Origin: Candidatus Aegiribacteria sp.
GTDB taxonomy: Bacteria > Fermentibacterota > Fermentibacteria > Fermentibacterales > JCC-6
Length of the DNA: 60,345 nt
Reading direction: 5' to 3'
NCBI GenBank assembly: GCA_021108435.1
Contig: JAIOQY010000128.1
Coordinates: 1-60,345, forward strand
Shown here: piece by piece, positions 8,460-16,825 of the stretch
How positions within the stretch are numbered: the first letter of the stretch is position 1
How the letters are laid out: every line of letters starts with the position of its first letter
Translations under genes and position numbers: made by a program
The notes under the pieces: generated by a model
Told to the model about the DNA's origin: nothing
Seen by the model: only the letters and a program-made list of their open reading frames with translations
Database searches by the model: none

Positions 8460-9521
8460 ATGAACGACAGTATCCCGGTAGTATATGCTGAATCGCTTGT
8501 GAACAGGGGCGGTACAGGTGTATACCTCAGGCGATTACTTGAAGGTTTTATTCAATGTAATGCGCATGTTCTGGCAGCCACGGCGAATAGATTGATGAAA
8601 CCATCCGAAGCGCTTCATACAAATATATCTGCAGGCGGCATACTGAAAGTATTTCATGAAAATATTACTCTGCCTGGTCTGGCGGCATCTGTATCCCCTT
8701 CAATAGTTCATCTTCCCGCTTTTGCAGGAAGACCGCCACGCGGAATCCCGTGCGCGGTTACTCTCCATGATCTGGCGTTTCTGGCAAATCCGTCCTGGTT
8801 TCCACGGTTGAGATCTGTGTATTATCGCCTTTTCTTCAGGAGAGTTGCGAGAAGAGCCGATGTACTGATGGTTGACAGTGATTTCACAGGAAGAGAAGCG
8901 GTGCGCCGGCTGGGCGCAGACTCAGAAAAAATCAGGAAAGTATATCTTTCAACTGAATCCATGCAGCTTGATCAGGAGGTATTTCGGAAATCCACCGGAA
9001 TTCGTGACAGATACATTCTATTTGTCGGAACAATTGAACCAAGAAAAAACATTTACAGCCTCCTTACAGCCTGGCAGACTGTTCATCAGGAACATCCTGA
9101 TCTGAAGCTTGTGATTGCTGGAAGATGGGGGTGGGGACCGACCGCTTTAAAGAATCTGCTCAGGAGCAGCAGTGGAGTTATCTGGACAGGTCAGCTTCCG
9201 GACAGCATTCTGAAGAGCTGTATTACAGGTGCTGAATTGCTTGTCTATCCATCATTTTATGAAGGTTTTGGTCTTCCACCTCTTGAAGCGGCATCGGCTG
9301 GAGTCCCCTCGGTAATCACTCCGGCGGATGCGCTGATAGAGATATTCTCGGGAATCTCCAATATTGCACTGAACCATAATCCTGATTCAATAGCCGTAGC
9401 CATACTTGAATCTCTTGATACGGTATGCGATAGAAAGAGGCTGATTGAATTTTCATCAGGATTCAAAGTTAAACGCATGGCAGAAGAAGTACTTGGCGTA
9501 TACAGGGAGTATTCGAAGTGA
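8460..9521 (+). CDS. Glycosyltransferase, GT4 family
   Basis: A retaining GT-B enzyme that transfers a sugar from an NDP-donor to an envelope glycan. Visible parts are the Gly-rich N-terminal loop (VNRGGTGVYLRRLL), LFVGTIEPRKNIYSLLTAW opening the donor domain, and the E-x7-E site SFYEGFGLPPLEAASAGVP. The frame is open from 8370, but ATG 8460 begins just after the preceding gene and gives a normal 353-aa protein; no strong ribosome binding site is visible. Acceptor and donor sugar are unknown. Confidence 0.85.
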   Translation: MNDSIPVVYAESLVNRGGTGVYLRRLLEGFIQCNAHVLAATANRLMKPSEALHTNISAGGILKVFHENITLPGLAASVSPSIVHLPAFAGRPPRGIPCAVTLHDLAFLANPSWFPRLRSVYYRLFFRRVARRADVLMVDSDFTGREAVRRLGADSEKIRKVYLSTESMQLDQEVFRKSTGIRDRYILFVGTIEPRKNIYSLLTAWQTVHQEHPDLKLVIAGRWGWGPTALKNLLRSSSGVIWTGQLPDSILKSCITGAELLVYPSFYEGFGLPPLEAASAGVPSVITPADALIEIFSGISNIALNHNPDSIAVAILESLDTVCDRKRLIEFSSGFKVKRMAEEVLGVYREYSK

Positions 9522-10606
9522 AAATTCTGGAAGTTTACAAAGATGTGCATCCTCTGGTTCGCGGAGGAATTGAACGATATATACATGATCTTTCATCGTT
9601 CCTGGCGGAGAAGGGGCATGAAGTGGAAGTACTGATTGCGGGAGATAACAGTGATGGTTCTGATATTGAAATATCAGGCTTTAAAGTCAGAACAACTCCC
9701 TGTATCGGAAGAGTGATGTCAAATCCAATATGTCCTGGATTAATTGATTCCTTACGAGAAATTCCCGCTGATCTGGTGCATTTTCACGTTCCTCTGCCTT
9801 CCGCTGTAATATCCTGGCTGATGACCGGCAGCAAGACACCGTATATTGTCACGTATCACAGTGATATCGTGAGACAGGCTGCATTTCTGCCCTTTTATGG
9901 TCCATTTCTTCGAAAATTCCTCAATAGAGCAAACGCGGTAATCACCACTTCACCTGTGTATGCCGAAACATCTGTATTCTTATCACGATTGAAAAATATT
10001 TCAGTAATACCTATTGGTTCCGACCTCAATCGTTTCAAGCCTTCTGATTCAATGGAAACCGGAGATTATGTTCTTTTTGTGGGAAGATTCAGGAAGTACA
10101 AGGGTATTCATGTATTGCTGAAAGCGTGGAAGCACTTTCGGGATCGTCGACTTATCATGGTTGGCGGAGGACCGTTACTACCGGAGATTCATCGTGCTGT
10201 CAGAAAAGACAGACTCAACATTGAGATCATTCATGACCCGGATGATGACAGACTTGTTCAGCTTTATCAGGGCGCAAGATGTCTTGTCCTTCCATCAACT
10301 CTGAGGAGTGAAGCTTTCGGTATTGTTCAGACCGAAGCAATGGCATGCGGTACTCCAGTAATTAGTACTTCGATTCCAACAGGTGTTCCATGGGTCAATG
10401 AGGATGGAGTATCAGGTATTATTGTACAGCCTGATAATCCGGATGCTCTTGCTGATGCGATAATACGAATGGATGATTCAACTCTGCATGACAGACTTTC
10501 ACGAGGCGCCCTGGAGAGGGCAGAACTTCTATTCGACAGTTCGGATCTCCTCTCAAAAATCGAGATCCTTATGCGAGAAGTAATATCAGAAATAAATGAT
10601 GGATAG
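9518..10606 (+). CDS. Glycosyltransferase, GT4 family
   Basis: A second GT4 enzyme of 362 aa, starting at a GTG that overlaps the previous stop by four bases (GTGA), so translation is probably coupled. Features: RGGIERYIHDLSSFL in the acceptor domain, LFVGRFRKYKGIHVLLKAW at the donor domain, and SEAFGIVQTEAMACGTPVI as the E-x7-E region. With the neighbouring nucleotidyltransferase and GT4 it forms a short glycan assembly set. Substrates are unknown. Confidence 0.86.
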   Translation: MKILEVYKDVHPLVRGGIERYIHDLSSFLAEKGHEVEVLIAGDNSDGSDIEISGFKVRTTPCIGRVMSNPICPGLIDSLREIPADLVHFHVPLPSAVISWLMTGSKTPYIVTYHSDIVRQAAFLPFYGPFLRKFLNRANAVITTSPVYAETSVFLSRLKNISVIPIGSDLNRFKPSDSMETGDYVLFVGRFRKYKGIHVLLKAWKHFRDRRLIMVGGGPLLPEIHRAVRKDRLNIEIIHDPDDDRLVQLYQGARCLVLPSTLRSEAFGIVQTEAMACGTPVISTSIPTGVPWVNEDGVSGIIVQPDNPDALADAIIRMDDSTLHDRLSRGALERAELLFDSSDLLSKIEILMREVISEINDG

Positions 10607-11126
10607 GCTGACCGGTCATTTTCGGGCAGAAGTGTTCCTTGTACTTCTGGCAATTGGAATCGGAGTACTCGAAAATCTCGTACCAAAACCATTCCCGTTT
10701 CTCAGAATTGGTCTTGGCAATGTAGTTACTGTTTCAGCGATAATAAGATTCGGCACGATGACAGGCTTGAGAATTAATATACTCAGATCAACCGGAGCAG
10801 CATTATTACTGGGAATAATAGCAACTCCAACTTATCTTCTCTCACTTGCAGGAGGGATAGTATCTTCAATAGTTATGGGAAATCTGAGAAAAGCATTCTC
10901 CGTTACAGGTATATCGGTTGCCGGCAGTCTTTGCAGTCTGTGTATTCAGTTATTTCTGGCAATGCTTCTTTTGCCCGGTCTTCCTGTTGGTACTCTTGCT
11001 TTGCCGCTTGTGATCTGGGGTATTCTTTCCGGAACCGTAACCGGGATTATTGCAGTTATACTGTTGAGAAAGGGGTTTCCCTGGATTCGGGAAACAGGGG
11101 TTGATTCAACCTGTTATCAGGGATAG
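10596..11126 (+). CDS. Gx transporter family membrane protein (HepI-like, COG4769)
   Basis: A 176-aa integral membrane protein with about five hydrophobic segments and the family stretch PKPFPFLRIGLGNVVTVSAI near residues 29-48. The family is annotated as heptaprenyl diphosphate synthase component I or Gx transporter; its biochemical role is not firmly established. It overlaps the preceding glycosyltransferase by 11 bases. In other genomes it neighbours FMN-binding or prenyl-synthase genes, which are not seen here. Confidence 0.7.
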   Translation: MMDRLTGHFRAEVFLVLLAIGIGVLENLVPKPFPFLRIGLGNVVTVSAIIRFGTMTGLRINILRSTGAALLLGIIATPTYLLSLAGGIVSSIVMGNLRKAFSVTGISVAGSLCSLCIQLFLAMLLLPGLPVGTLALPLVIWGILSGTVTGIIAVILLRKGFPWIRETGVDSTCYQG

Positions 11127-11149
11127 ATTAATATAATACTGGAGGAGAA

Positions 11150-11422
11150 GTGCTTCATAATCGTTCGACTCGATTCTGGATAATAATCTCATTCCTTGGA
11201 ATGATGACTGGAACAGCTTTGGGAGAGGGAATAGCAGCGATACTGCCGGAATCATCAATTGCTTTGAGGTCATTCTTTTCCGGATCGCTTGAGTTCTCTG
11301 TGGGTCCTTTTGGATTTGATCTTATCGTTTTCAGATTCATTCTTGAAGAAATAGCTTTCAGGGTGAATCTGATGAGTTTTGCGGGACTGATGTTTGTAGG
11401 TTATCTTTACCGCTGGTTCTAG
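11150..11422 (+). CDS. Small membrane protein, DUF4321-like
   Basis: A 90-aa protein with an N-terminal membrane helix (FWIIISFLGMMTGTALGEGI), a short middle, and a C-terminal helix after FRVNLMSFAGLMFVGYLY. This follows the DUF4321 pattern of helix, LDLG/SFTFGF-like middle and INL-rich second helix. The GTG start has GGAGGAG just upstream. Function unknown. It sits before tatA in a run of small membrane genes. Confidence 0.6.
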   Translation: MLHNRSTRFWIIISFLGMMTGTALGEGIAAILPESSIALRSFFSGSLEFSVGPFGFDLIVFRFILEEIAFRVNLMSFAGLMFVGYLYRWF

Positions 11423-11449
11423 TTCGAAAAATTAAGACAGGGGGATGAA

Positions 11450-11656
11450 ATGATGTTTCGTCCAGGTACCGGCGAAATTATTCTGATAATAGTTGCTCTT
11501 CTTTTGCTTTTTGGAGCAAAGAGAATCCCTGATCTTGCTCGATCGGTAGGTCAGGCGCTTCATATGTTCAGAAAAGGAATGAAGGAGGAATTCTCAGATA
11601 AAGAAGATGAGGAAATAGATTCTGAGAACGGAGAAAATTTGAATGGCGACAGTTAG
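11450..11656 (+). CDS. tatA: Sec-independent translocase protein TatA/TatE
   Basis: A 68-aa protein with the TatA layout: short periplasmic N-terminus, one membrane helix (GEIILIIVALLLLFGAKRIP) with FGAKRIPDLARSVGQA marking the hinge and amphipathic helix, then an acidic tail. TatA forms the pore for folded proteins. A GGGGGA ribosome binding site precedes it. tatC is not nearby. Its end overlaps the downstream GTPase start by 14 bases. Confidence 0.93.
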   Translation: MMFRPGTGEIILIIVALLLLFGAKRIPDLARSVGQALHMFRKGMKEEFSDKEDEEIDSENGENLNGDS

Positions 11657-12251
11657 TTACAGTTCAAGAGAGATCGATTGTAAGATTGTTTACGCGGGCC
11701 CTGGACTTTCAGGAAAAACAACAAACGTGAAACACATTCATTCAGTGATCCCGTCTGAAGACCGGGGTAAGCTTATTTCTCTGGCTACTGGAAATGAACG
11801 GACCCTTTTCTTTGATTTCCTTCCTGTAAATTCAGGAACCATATATGGTTTCAAGGTACGCCTGCATCTTTACAGCGTCCCTGGACAGGCGATGTATTCG
11901 GATAGTCGTCAACTGATTCTGCAGGGTGCAGATGGAATCATATTTGTGGCGGATTCTCAGAGGGCAAGGATGGATGCGAATATTGCCAGTCTCAGGGATC
12001 TGAAGGAGAATCTAAGGCATACAAAACGGAAAGGTCTCAGTCTTGTTCTTCAGAATAACAAACGTGATTTACCTGACATTCTACCATCTGAGACAATTAG
12101 AAATACGCTTGGCCTTGAACGGGTTCCATGTATTGAATCTGTTGCTACAGATGGAATTGGTGTTTTTGAGACACTCAGAAAAGCGAGCAGGATTGTAATG
12201 CGAAGACTTCATCGACAATTCTCTCTTGTTCTTGAAGAAAAGAGCGGATAG
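11643..12251 (+). CDS. MglA-type Ras-like GTPase (copy 1)
   Basis: A bacterial Ras-like switch GTPase of 202 aa. Motifs: P-loop GPGLSGKTTN, the FFDFLP loop, the switch-2 region YSVPGQ (PGQ as in MglA rather than the DxxG of Ras), and NNKRDLP as the NKxD guanine-specificity site. MglA proteins set cell polarity and control motility or surface structures. No mglB is adjacent. A second copy lies at 21778. The start overlaps tatA. Confidence 0.88.
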   Translation: MATVSYSSREIDCKIVYAGPGLSGKTTNVKHIHSVIPSEDRGKLISLATGNERTLFFDFLPVNSGTIYGFKVRLHLYSVPGQAMYSDSRQLILQGADGIIFVADSQRARMDANIASLRDLKENLRHTKRKGLSLVLQNNKRDLPDILPSETIRNTLGLERVPCIESVATDGIGVFETLRKASRIVMRRLHRQFSLVLEEKSG

Positions 12252-12252
12252 A

Positions 12253-13674
12253 GTGAGCGACAGTCAACCTGTTGATCTTCTCCTGGTTCGGCTCAGCAGG
12301 GAGGAAGAGAAAGAAAAAGTTCTTGAAATGCTGATAAGCGAACTGGGAATGTCTCACGATGAAGCCAGAGAAAAAGTAGATAGCTCTCCGAATATTCTCA
12401 GCGAGGGCATCTCAATGGAGCAGGCAAGAATTCTGCAGAACAGAATGTACCCCTACATAGATCTGCTGCCCAGATCATATTCAACAATTACTCAAGAAAA
12501 CGTTGTTTCATCTGATGTTAACCAGGAGAATATATCTTCCGAATCGCTTCAGTCAGATGAAACTGATATCGATATACAAATCGAATATCCTGAAGAAGAA
12601 ACGCTGAATTCTGAGGATGAAGAAAAGCTTGTTATCACAACTGCTGCAGATGAAGTACTGTCGATTGATCGATGCCACATCTGCGGTCGTACTCCAACAA
12701 GTTCCCAAAAACTTGCTCCATGCAGAACGTGTGGAGAACTGACCTGTTCAGATTGTTTTAATCGTAAAATGCATGTATGTGAGAAGTGCGTATCTGAAGG
12801 GAGAGCTGTTGATCGACCGCTGGACAACAAACCGGAGCGCAAAAAAGATCGGAAGCATGAGATTACCAGTGATGACAGAAAAAAAACCATAAGTGAAAAT
12901 CAGAATATCTTTTCAAAGCTTTCACCTGCTGTTATTACAATTACAGCCGCTGTTCTCATCCTGATCGCATTCTTCCTGATTGATCCCATTAATCTTTTTA
13001 GCAATAATATGAATGGTTCAGGGATGGGATCATATATCTCCAGCGAGGATTCAGTTGTTTCTGCAGTACTTCCGGAATCCGATTCAGTACCTGATACTAT
13101 ATTAACGGAAATGCATACAGATACTCTTATTTCACATGAAGACAGTCTAACCGCACAACCTGACACATCCCGAACATTAATTTCACTGAGGAATATCAGG
13201 ATTCCAGAATTTCCCGAAACTCCGGATGAAATTGTATTACCAAGGCTGCTACTTTCGACACCGGTTCGCGGCATTCAGGTTTACAGAGATTCGCTTACAC
13301 TCCTGTCATACCCTGTCGGGTATATAGCCACATCTATTTCTGTTAAAATCGATGCTATTTCACTGATTCATACATCAGATGGATATACACTATTTATCAT
13401 GTCTATCCTTCATCCCGAGCCGGTTGAAAAAAGAACTGCGCTGATCAGCAGTATCGGAGAATTACTTGACTCCACAGTAGTTGATCAAATGGTTCTCTAC
13501 TATCGCGAAAACGACTATTATGATTCAGATCTCTTTTCTTTTGTCTCAGACAGTTTCAGTGTGATATCCCAGTCAAACAGCCCATACTTCCTGCAGAGAA
13601 AACAGGCGACTATACCGGAAATCAGAACACTGGTATTTGAAAATATTAATGATTGGATTACCAATCTGGACTGA
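12253..13674 (+). CDS. Single-pass membrane protein with Cys-rich zinc-finger motif, unknown function
   Basis: No confident family. An N-terminal helical domain (first about 90 aa) is followed by an acidic linker and a Cys-rich cluster with four CxxC pairs (CHICGRTP, CRTCGELTCSDC, CEKC), which looks like a treble-clef or B-box-type zinc site. Next come a basic stretch, one membrane helix (AVITITAAVLILIAFFLI), and a C-terminal region of about 220 aa predicted outside. GTG 12253 follows the GTPase stop immediately; a TTG at 12226 is also open. Tight linkage to the MglA gene suggests a partner role, which is inference. Confidence 0.75.
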   Translation: MSDSQPVDLLLVRLSREEEKEKVLEMLISELGMSHDEAREKVDSSPNILSEGISMEQARILQNRMYPYIDLLPRSYSTITQENVVSSDVNQENISSESLQSDETDIDIQIEYPEEETLNSEDEEKLVITTAADEVLSIDRCHICGRTPTSSQKLAPCRTCGELTCSDCFNRKMHVCEKCVSEGRAVDRPLDNKPERKKDRKHEITSDDRKKTISENQNIFSKLSPAVITITAAVLILIAFFLIDPINLFSNNMNGSGMGSYISSEDSVVSAVLPESDSVPDTILTEMHTDTLISHEDSLTAQPDTSRTLISLRNIRIPEFPETPDEIVLPRLLLSTPVRGIQVYRDSLTLLSYPVGYIATSISVKIDAISLIHTSDGYTLFIMSILHPEPVEKRTALISSIGELLDSTVVDQMVLYYRENDYYDSDLFSFVSDSFSVISQSNSPYFLQRKQATIPEIRTLVFENINDWITNLD

Positions 13675-13742
13675 TGGTTGTTTTCACTGAAGGATTTCCA
13701 GCGGACAGAAACGTTTCGCAAGAACATTAATTTGAAAGATAC

Positions 13743-15947
13743 ATGAAAAATAAGAAGAACCTCGTAATAATTGAATCGCCGGCAAAAGCCAGAAGTCTGA
13801 AGAGCTATCTTGGTGAAGGCTATGAAATAATCGCGTCCTATGGTCATGTGAGGGATCTGCCCAGGAATTACATTGGTGTTGACGAGAAGAAGAACTTCAA
13901 ACCCACATACACCATCCTTCCGGATAAAAGAAAAATAGTCGCTCAGTTGAAAATGAAAGCTTCAGGAATTTCCAGAATTTACCTTGCCGCTGATCCAGAC
14001 AGAGAAGGTGAAGCTATATGCTGGCATCTTTCACAGATTCTTGAGGAAGACGGCAGAGTATTCAAAAGACTCAGGTTCAACGCGATAACAAAAGATACTG
14101 TACTCAAGGCTCTGAAGAATCCAAGTGTTATCGACATGCAGCTTGTTGATGCTCAACAGGCAAGACGAGTTATGGACAGGCTTGTAGGGTATAAAATATC
14201 ATCCTACCTCCAGAAGATCATCGGAAGAGGGAAAAGCGCAGGGAGAGTTCAGACAGTTGTTCTGAGAATCATACAGCAGCGGGAAGACGAAATCACCAGC
14301 TTTGTTCCTGTTGAGCACTGGCTTATAGAGGCAGAATTCCATCAGAATGATAATACTATCAAAGCTATGCTTTTCACCGTGGATGGGAAAAGGGTCGATA
14401 AACCAGGGAAAGCTCCCCGCTCATCCGATGAGGCTTTAGCTGTTCTCAACAGGATCACGGATCATGCAGGTGATTGGATCCTCTCCGGAATAAAGAAAAA
14501 GATTCGATCTGTAAAACCTCCTCCTCCGTTTATAACAAGTACGCTTCAGCAGTCAGCTTCTACCAGGCTTTCCTATTCACCCTCGAAAACTATGACAATC
14601 GCGCAGCAATTGTATGAAGGAATCGCTCTTGAACATAAGGAACGAAGCGGCCTGATCACATATATGAGAACGGATTCAGTTCGAATCAGTCCGGAGAGCA
14701 TAAAGGAATGCAGGGAGTACATATCCCGAGAATATGGCAGCAACACGCTGTCGGAATCTCCCAACAGGTATCGAAGCTCGAAAGGATCACAGGACGCTCA
14801 CGAAGCAATAAGACCTGTCAGTATGAAACTAACTCCTTCAACCATATCCACAGTTCTTACATCGCCTCAGCTTGCTCTTTACACACTCATATGGAATCGT
14901 TTCCTTGGTACACAGATGAAGGCTGCCGAGATAGAGAAGACCACATTTACCGTAACAGGAGCTGATCTGGAATTCAAATGTACTGGAGATCATCTTTTGC
15001 TGCGGGGGTACTCCGTAATTGATTCGGCATTCATTCGAATTGAGAAAGAACTTCCAGAAATGAAAAAGGGGAGCATCAATTTTAAATCGGCAACCAGGGA
15101 ACAGAAATTTACTTCACCACCACCACGATTTTCTGAAGCCAGACTTGTGGCTGAGATGAAAAAACAGGGAATTGGCAGGCCATCAACATATGTGAGCACC
15201 ATAAAGACACTGAAAAACAGGAAATATGTTGAAAAGGATGGGGGAGTACTAAAACCTACAGAACTCGGAACTACCACGGAGAGATTACTTATCAGGATGT
15301 TTCCGCATATTTTTGAAATCGGTTTTACTGCATCCATGGAGAATCTTCTGGACTCTATCGCAAATGGCGATGAATCTTACGTTGATGTTCTTAATAAAAT
15401 GAATCTTCCTCTGGTATCCTCACTTGAGAAAGCGATGGCAACAGTTTCCGATGTAAGAAGCGATCTGCAGGAAGCTACAGAGGAGGTTTGTCCTGAGTGC
15501 GGTTCTCCACTAATTGTGCGGTGGGGGAAGTACGGCAAATTCAAAGCCTGTACGGCATTTCCAAAATGCAAATTCTCAAAACCGGTAAAGGAAAATTCTG
15601 CTGTGATATTTGAGGGCCGATCCTGCTCTGTCTGTGGCGGGAAACTGCTTCTGAATACCGGAAGGTACGGCAGATATCTGAGGTGTGAGAAATATCCTGA
15701 TTGTGATCATTCGGAGCCTGTTCCCATAGGAGTATCCTGTCCGAAACAAGACTGCGGGGGAGAACTGGTTGAAAAAAGGTCCCGAACAGGGAGAGTATTT
15801 TTCTCGTGCAGCAGATATCCTGAATGCAAGTATGCGATATGGAACAAACCTCTTAATAGGATCTGTCCGAGGTGTGGCTTCCCAATACTGGAAGAGAGAA
15901 AGAAAGGTATCTGGTGTCCCAACTGCAAAAAGAGAATATCGAATTGA
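13743..15947 (+). CDS. topA: DNA topoisomerase I (type IA)
   Basis: Relaxes negative supercoils. The 734-aa product has the Toprim domain (LVIIESPAKARSLKSYLG; ADPDREGEAICWHL), the active-site region GLITYMRTDSVRIS with the catalytic Tyr, and four C-terminal zinc-ribbon modules: CPEC...CKF, CSVC...CDH, CPKQDC...CKY and CPRC...CPNC. Length and module order are standard. The 68-bp gap upstream probably holds its promoter, though no clear consensus is seen. xer begins inside its 3' end. Confidence 0.96.
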   Translation: MKNKKNLVIIESPAKARSLKSYLGEGYEIIASYGHVRDLPRNYIGVDEKKNFKPTYTILPDKRKIVAQLKMKASGISRIYLAADPDREGEAICWHLSQILEEDGRVFKRLRFNAITKDTVLKALKNPSVIDMQLVDAQQARRVMDRLVGYKISSYLQKIIGRGKSAGRVQTVVLRIIQQREDEITSFVPVEHWLIEAEFHQNDNTIKAMLFTVDGKRVDKPGKAPRSSDEALAVLNRITDHAGDWILSGIKKKIRSVKPPPPFITSTLQQSASTRLSYSPSKTMTIAQQLYEGIALEHKERSGLITYMRTDSVRISPESIKECREYISREYGSNTLSESPNRYRSSKGSQDAHEAIRPVSMKLTPSTISTVLTSPQLALYTLIWNRFLGTQMKAAEIEKTTFTVTGADLEFKCTGDHLLLRGYSVIDSAFIRIEKELPEMKKGSINFKSATREQKFTSPPPRFSEARLVAEMKKQGIGRPSTYVSTIKTLKNRKYVEKDGGVLKPTELGTTTERLLIRMFPHIFEIGFTASMENLLDSIANGDESYVDVLNKMNLPLVSSLEKAMATVSDVRSDLQEATEEVCPECGSPLIVRWGKYGKFKACTAFPKCKFSKPVKENSAVIFEGRSCSVCGGKLLLNTGRYGRYLRCEKYPDCDHSEPVPIGVSCPKQDCGGELVEKRSRTGRVFFSCSRYPECKYAIWNKPLNRICPRCGFPILEERKKGIWCPNCKKRISN

Positions 15948-16825
15948 TAGAGCAGTTCTGTCAGGATCTTCTCCATGGAAGAAAGTTTTCTGAACATACG
16001 ATAAGAGCATATAGAGCCGATATGTGCCGCTATTACAAATGGTGCAGCTCAGACGATATTATTGAAAGTTTCAATACACTGAATCTTCGAAGTTATCTTC
16101 GTCATGAAGCCGGTCGTGATCTTGATTCAAAGACTCTTGTAAGAGAGGTGTCATCTCTCCGTACATTCGGTGGTTGGCTTCAGGAAACAGATAGAATATC
16201 CGGCAATCCGGCAAAATTGCTTACCATGCCAAGGGTATCAGGAAAACTTCCCGGATTTCTCAGCATTTCAGAAGTAATTCAGATTATAAACAGCTACGAT
16301 GAAAGCACTGCTCTCGGCAAGCGAAACAGGGCGATAGTCGAACTACTTTACGGAGCTGGTCTCCGGGCTTCTGAAACGGTTACACTGAAGACAGGCGATA
16401 TGGATCTGGAGCAGAAGCAGGTCAGGGTGGTTGGAAAGGGAAACAGGGAAAGAATTGTCCCTGTACCCGGATTAACCTGCATTTCCCTTGAATCCTGGCT
16501 GTCAGCAAGAAGTGAGCTTATTAGTAATTATAATCCCGATCCGGGTACTTTCTTTGTCAGCATTCGAGGCAGAAAGCTTGACCCGAGAGATATCCGCCGT
16601 ATTGTTGCAGTCGGAGTCAGAAGTGCTGCGAGGGCGGCAGGAGCAACACCACATACGTTTCGTCACAGCTTCGCAACCCACCTGCTCGATAACGGGGCAG
16701 ACCTGAGAGCTGTGCAGGAGATGCTTGGGCATGCCAGTCTCTCAACAACGCAGGTTTATACTCATCTGACAAGGGAAAGACTGAAAGAAGCATATAGAAA
16801 AGCACATCCCAGGGGGGAAGAGTGA
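15914..16825 (+). CDS. Tyrosine recombinase XerC/XerD family
   Basis: Resolves chromosome dimers at dif. From GTG 15914 the protein is 303 aa, matching the Xer length, with the SAM-like N-terminal domain and the catalytic set: Arg in GAGLRASE, Lys in VVGKGNRERIVP, HTFRHSFATHLL (His, Arg), LGHASLSTTQVYTHL (His and nucleophilic Tyr). A longer frame from 15872 overlaps topA further and adds nothing family-like. The topA-xer order is common for chromosomal Xer genes, which argues against a phage integrase. Confidence 0.9.
   Translation: MSQLQKENIELIEQFCQDLLHGRKFSEHTIRAYRADMCRYYKWCSSDDIIESFNTLNLRSYLRHEAGRDLDSKTLVREVSSLRTFGGWLQETDRISGNPAKLLTMPRVSGKLPGFLSISEVIQIINSYDESTALGKRNRAIVELLYGAGLRASETVTLKTGDMDLEQKQVRVVGKGNRERIVPVPGLTCISLESWLSARSELISNYNPDPGTFFVSIRGRKLDPRDIRRIVAVGVRSAARAAGATPHTFRHSFATHLLDNGADLRAVQEMLGHASLSTTQVYTHLTRERLKEAYRKAHPRGEE

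Noticed and set aside
15914-16825. Phage or island integrase
   Set aside because: Position directly after topA, length and motifs fit a chromosomal XerC/D; it is 15 kb from the island and shows no att-like repeats around it.
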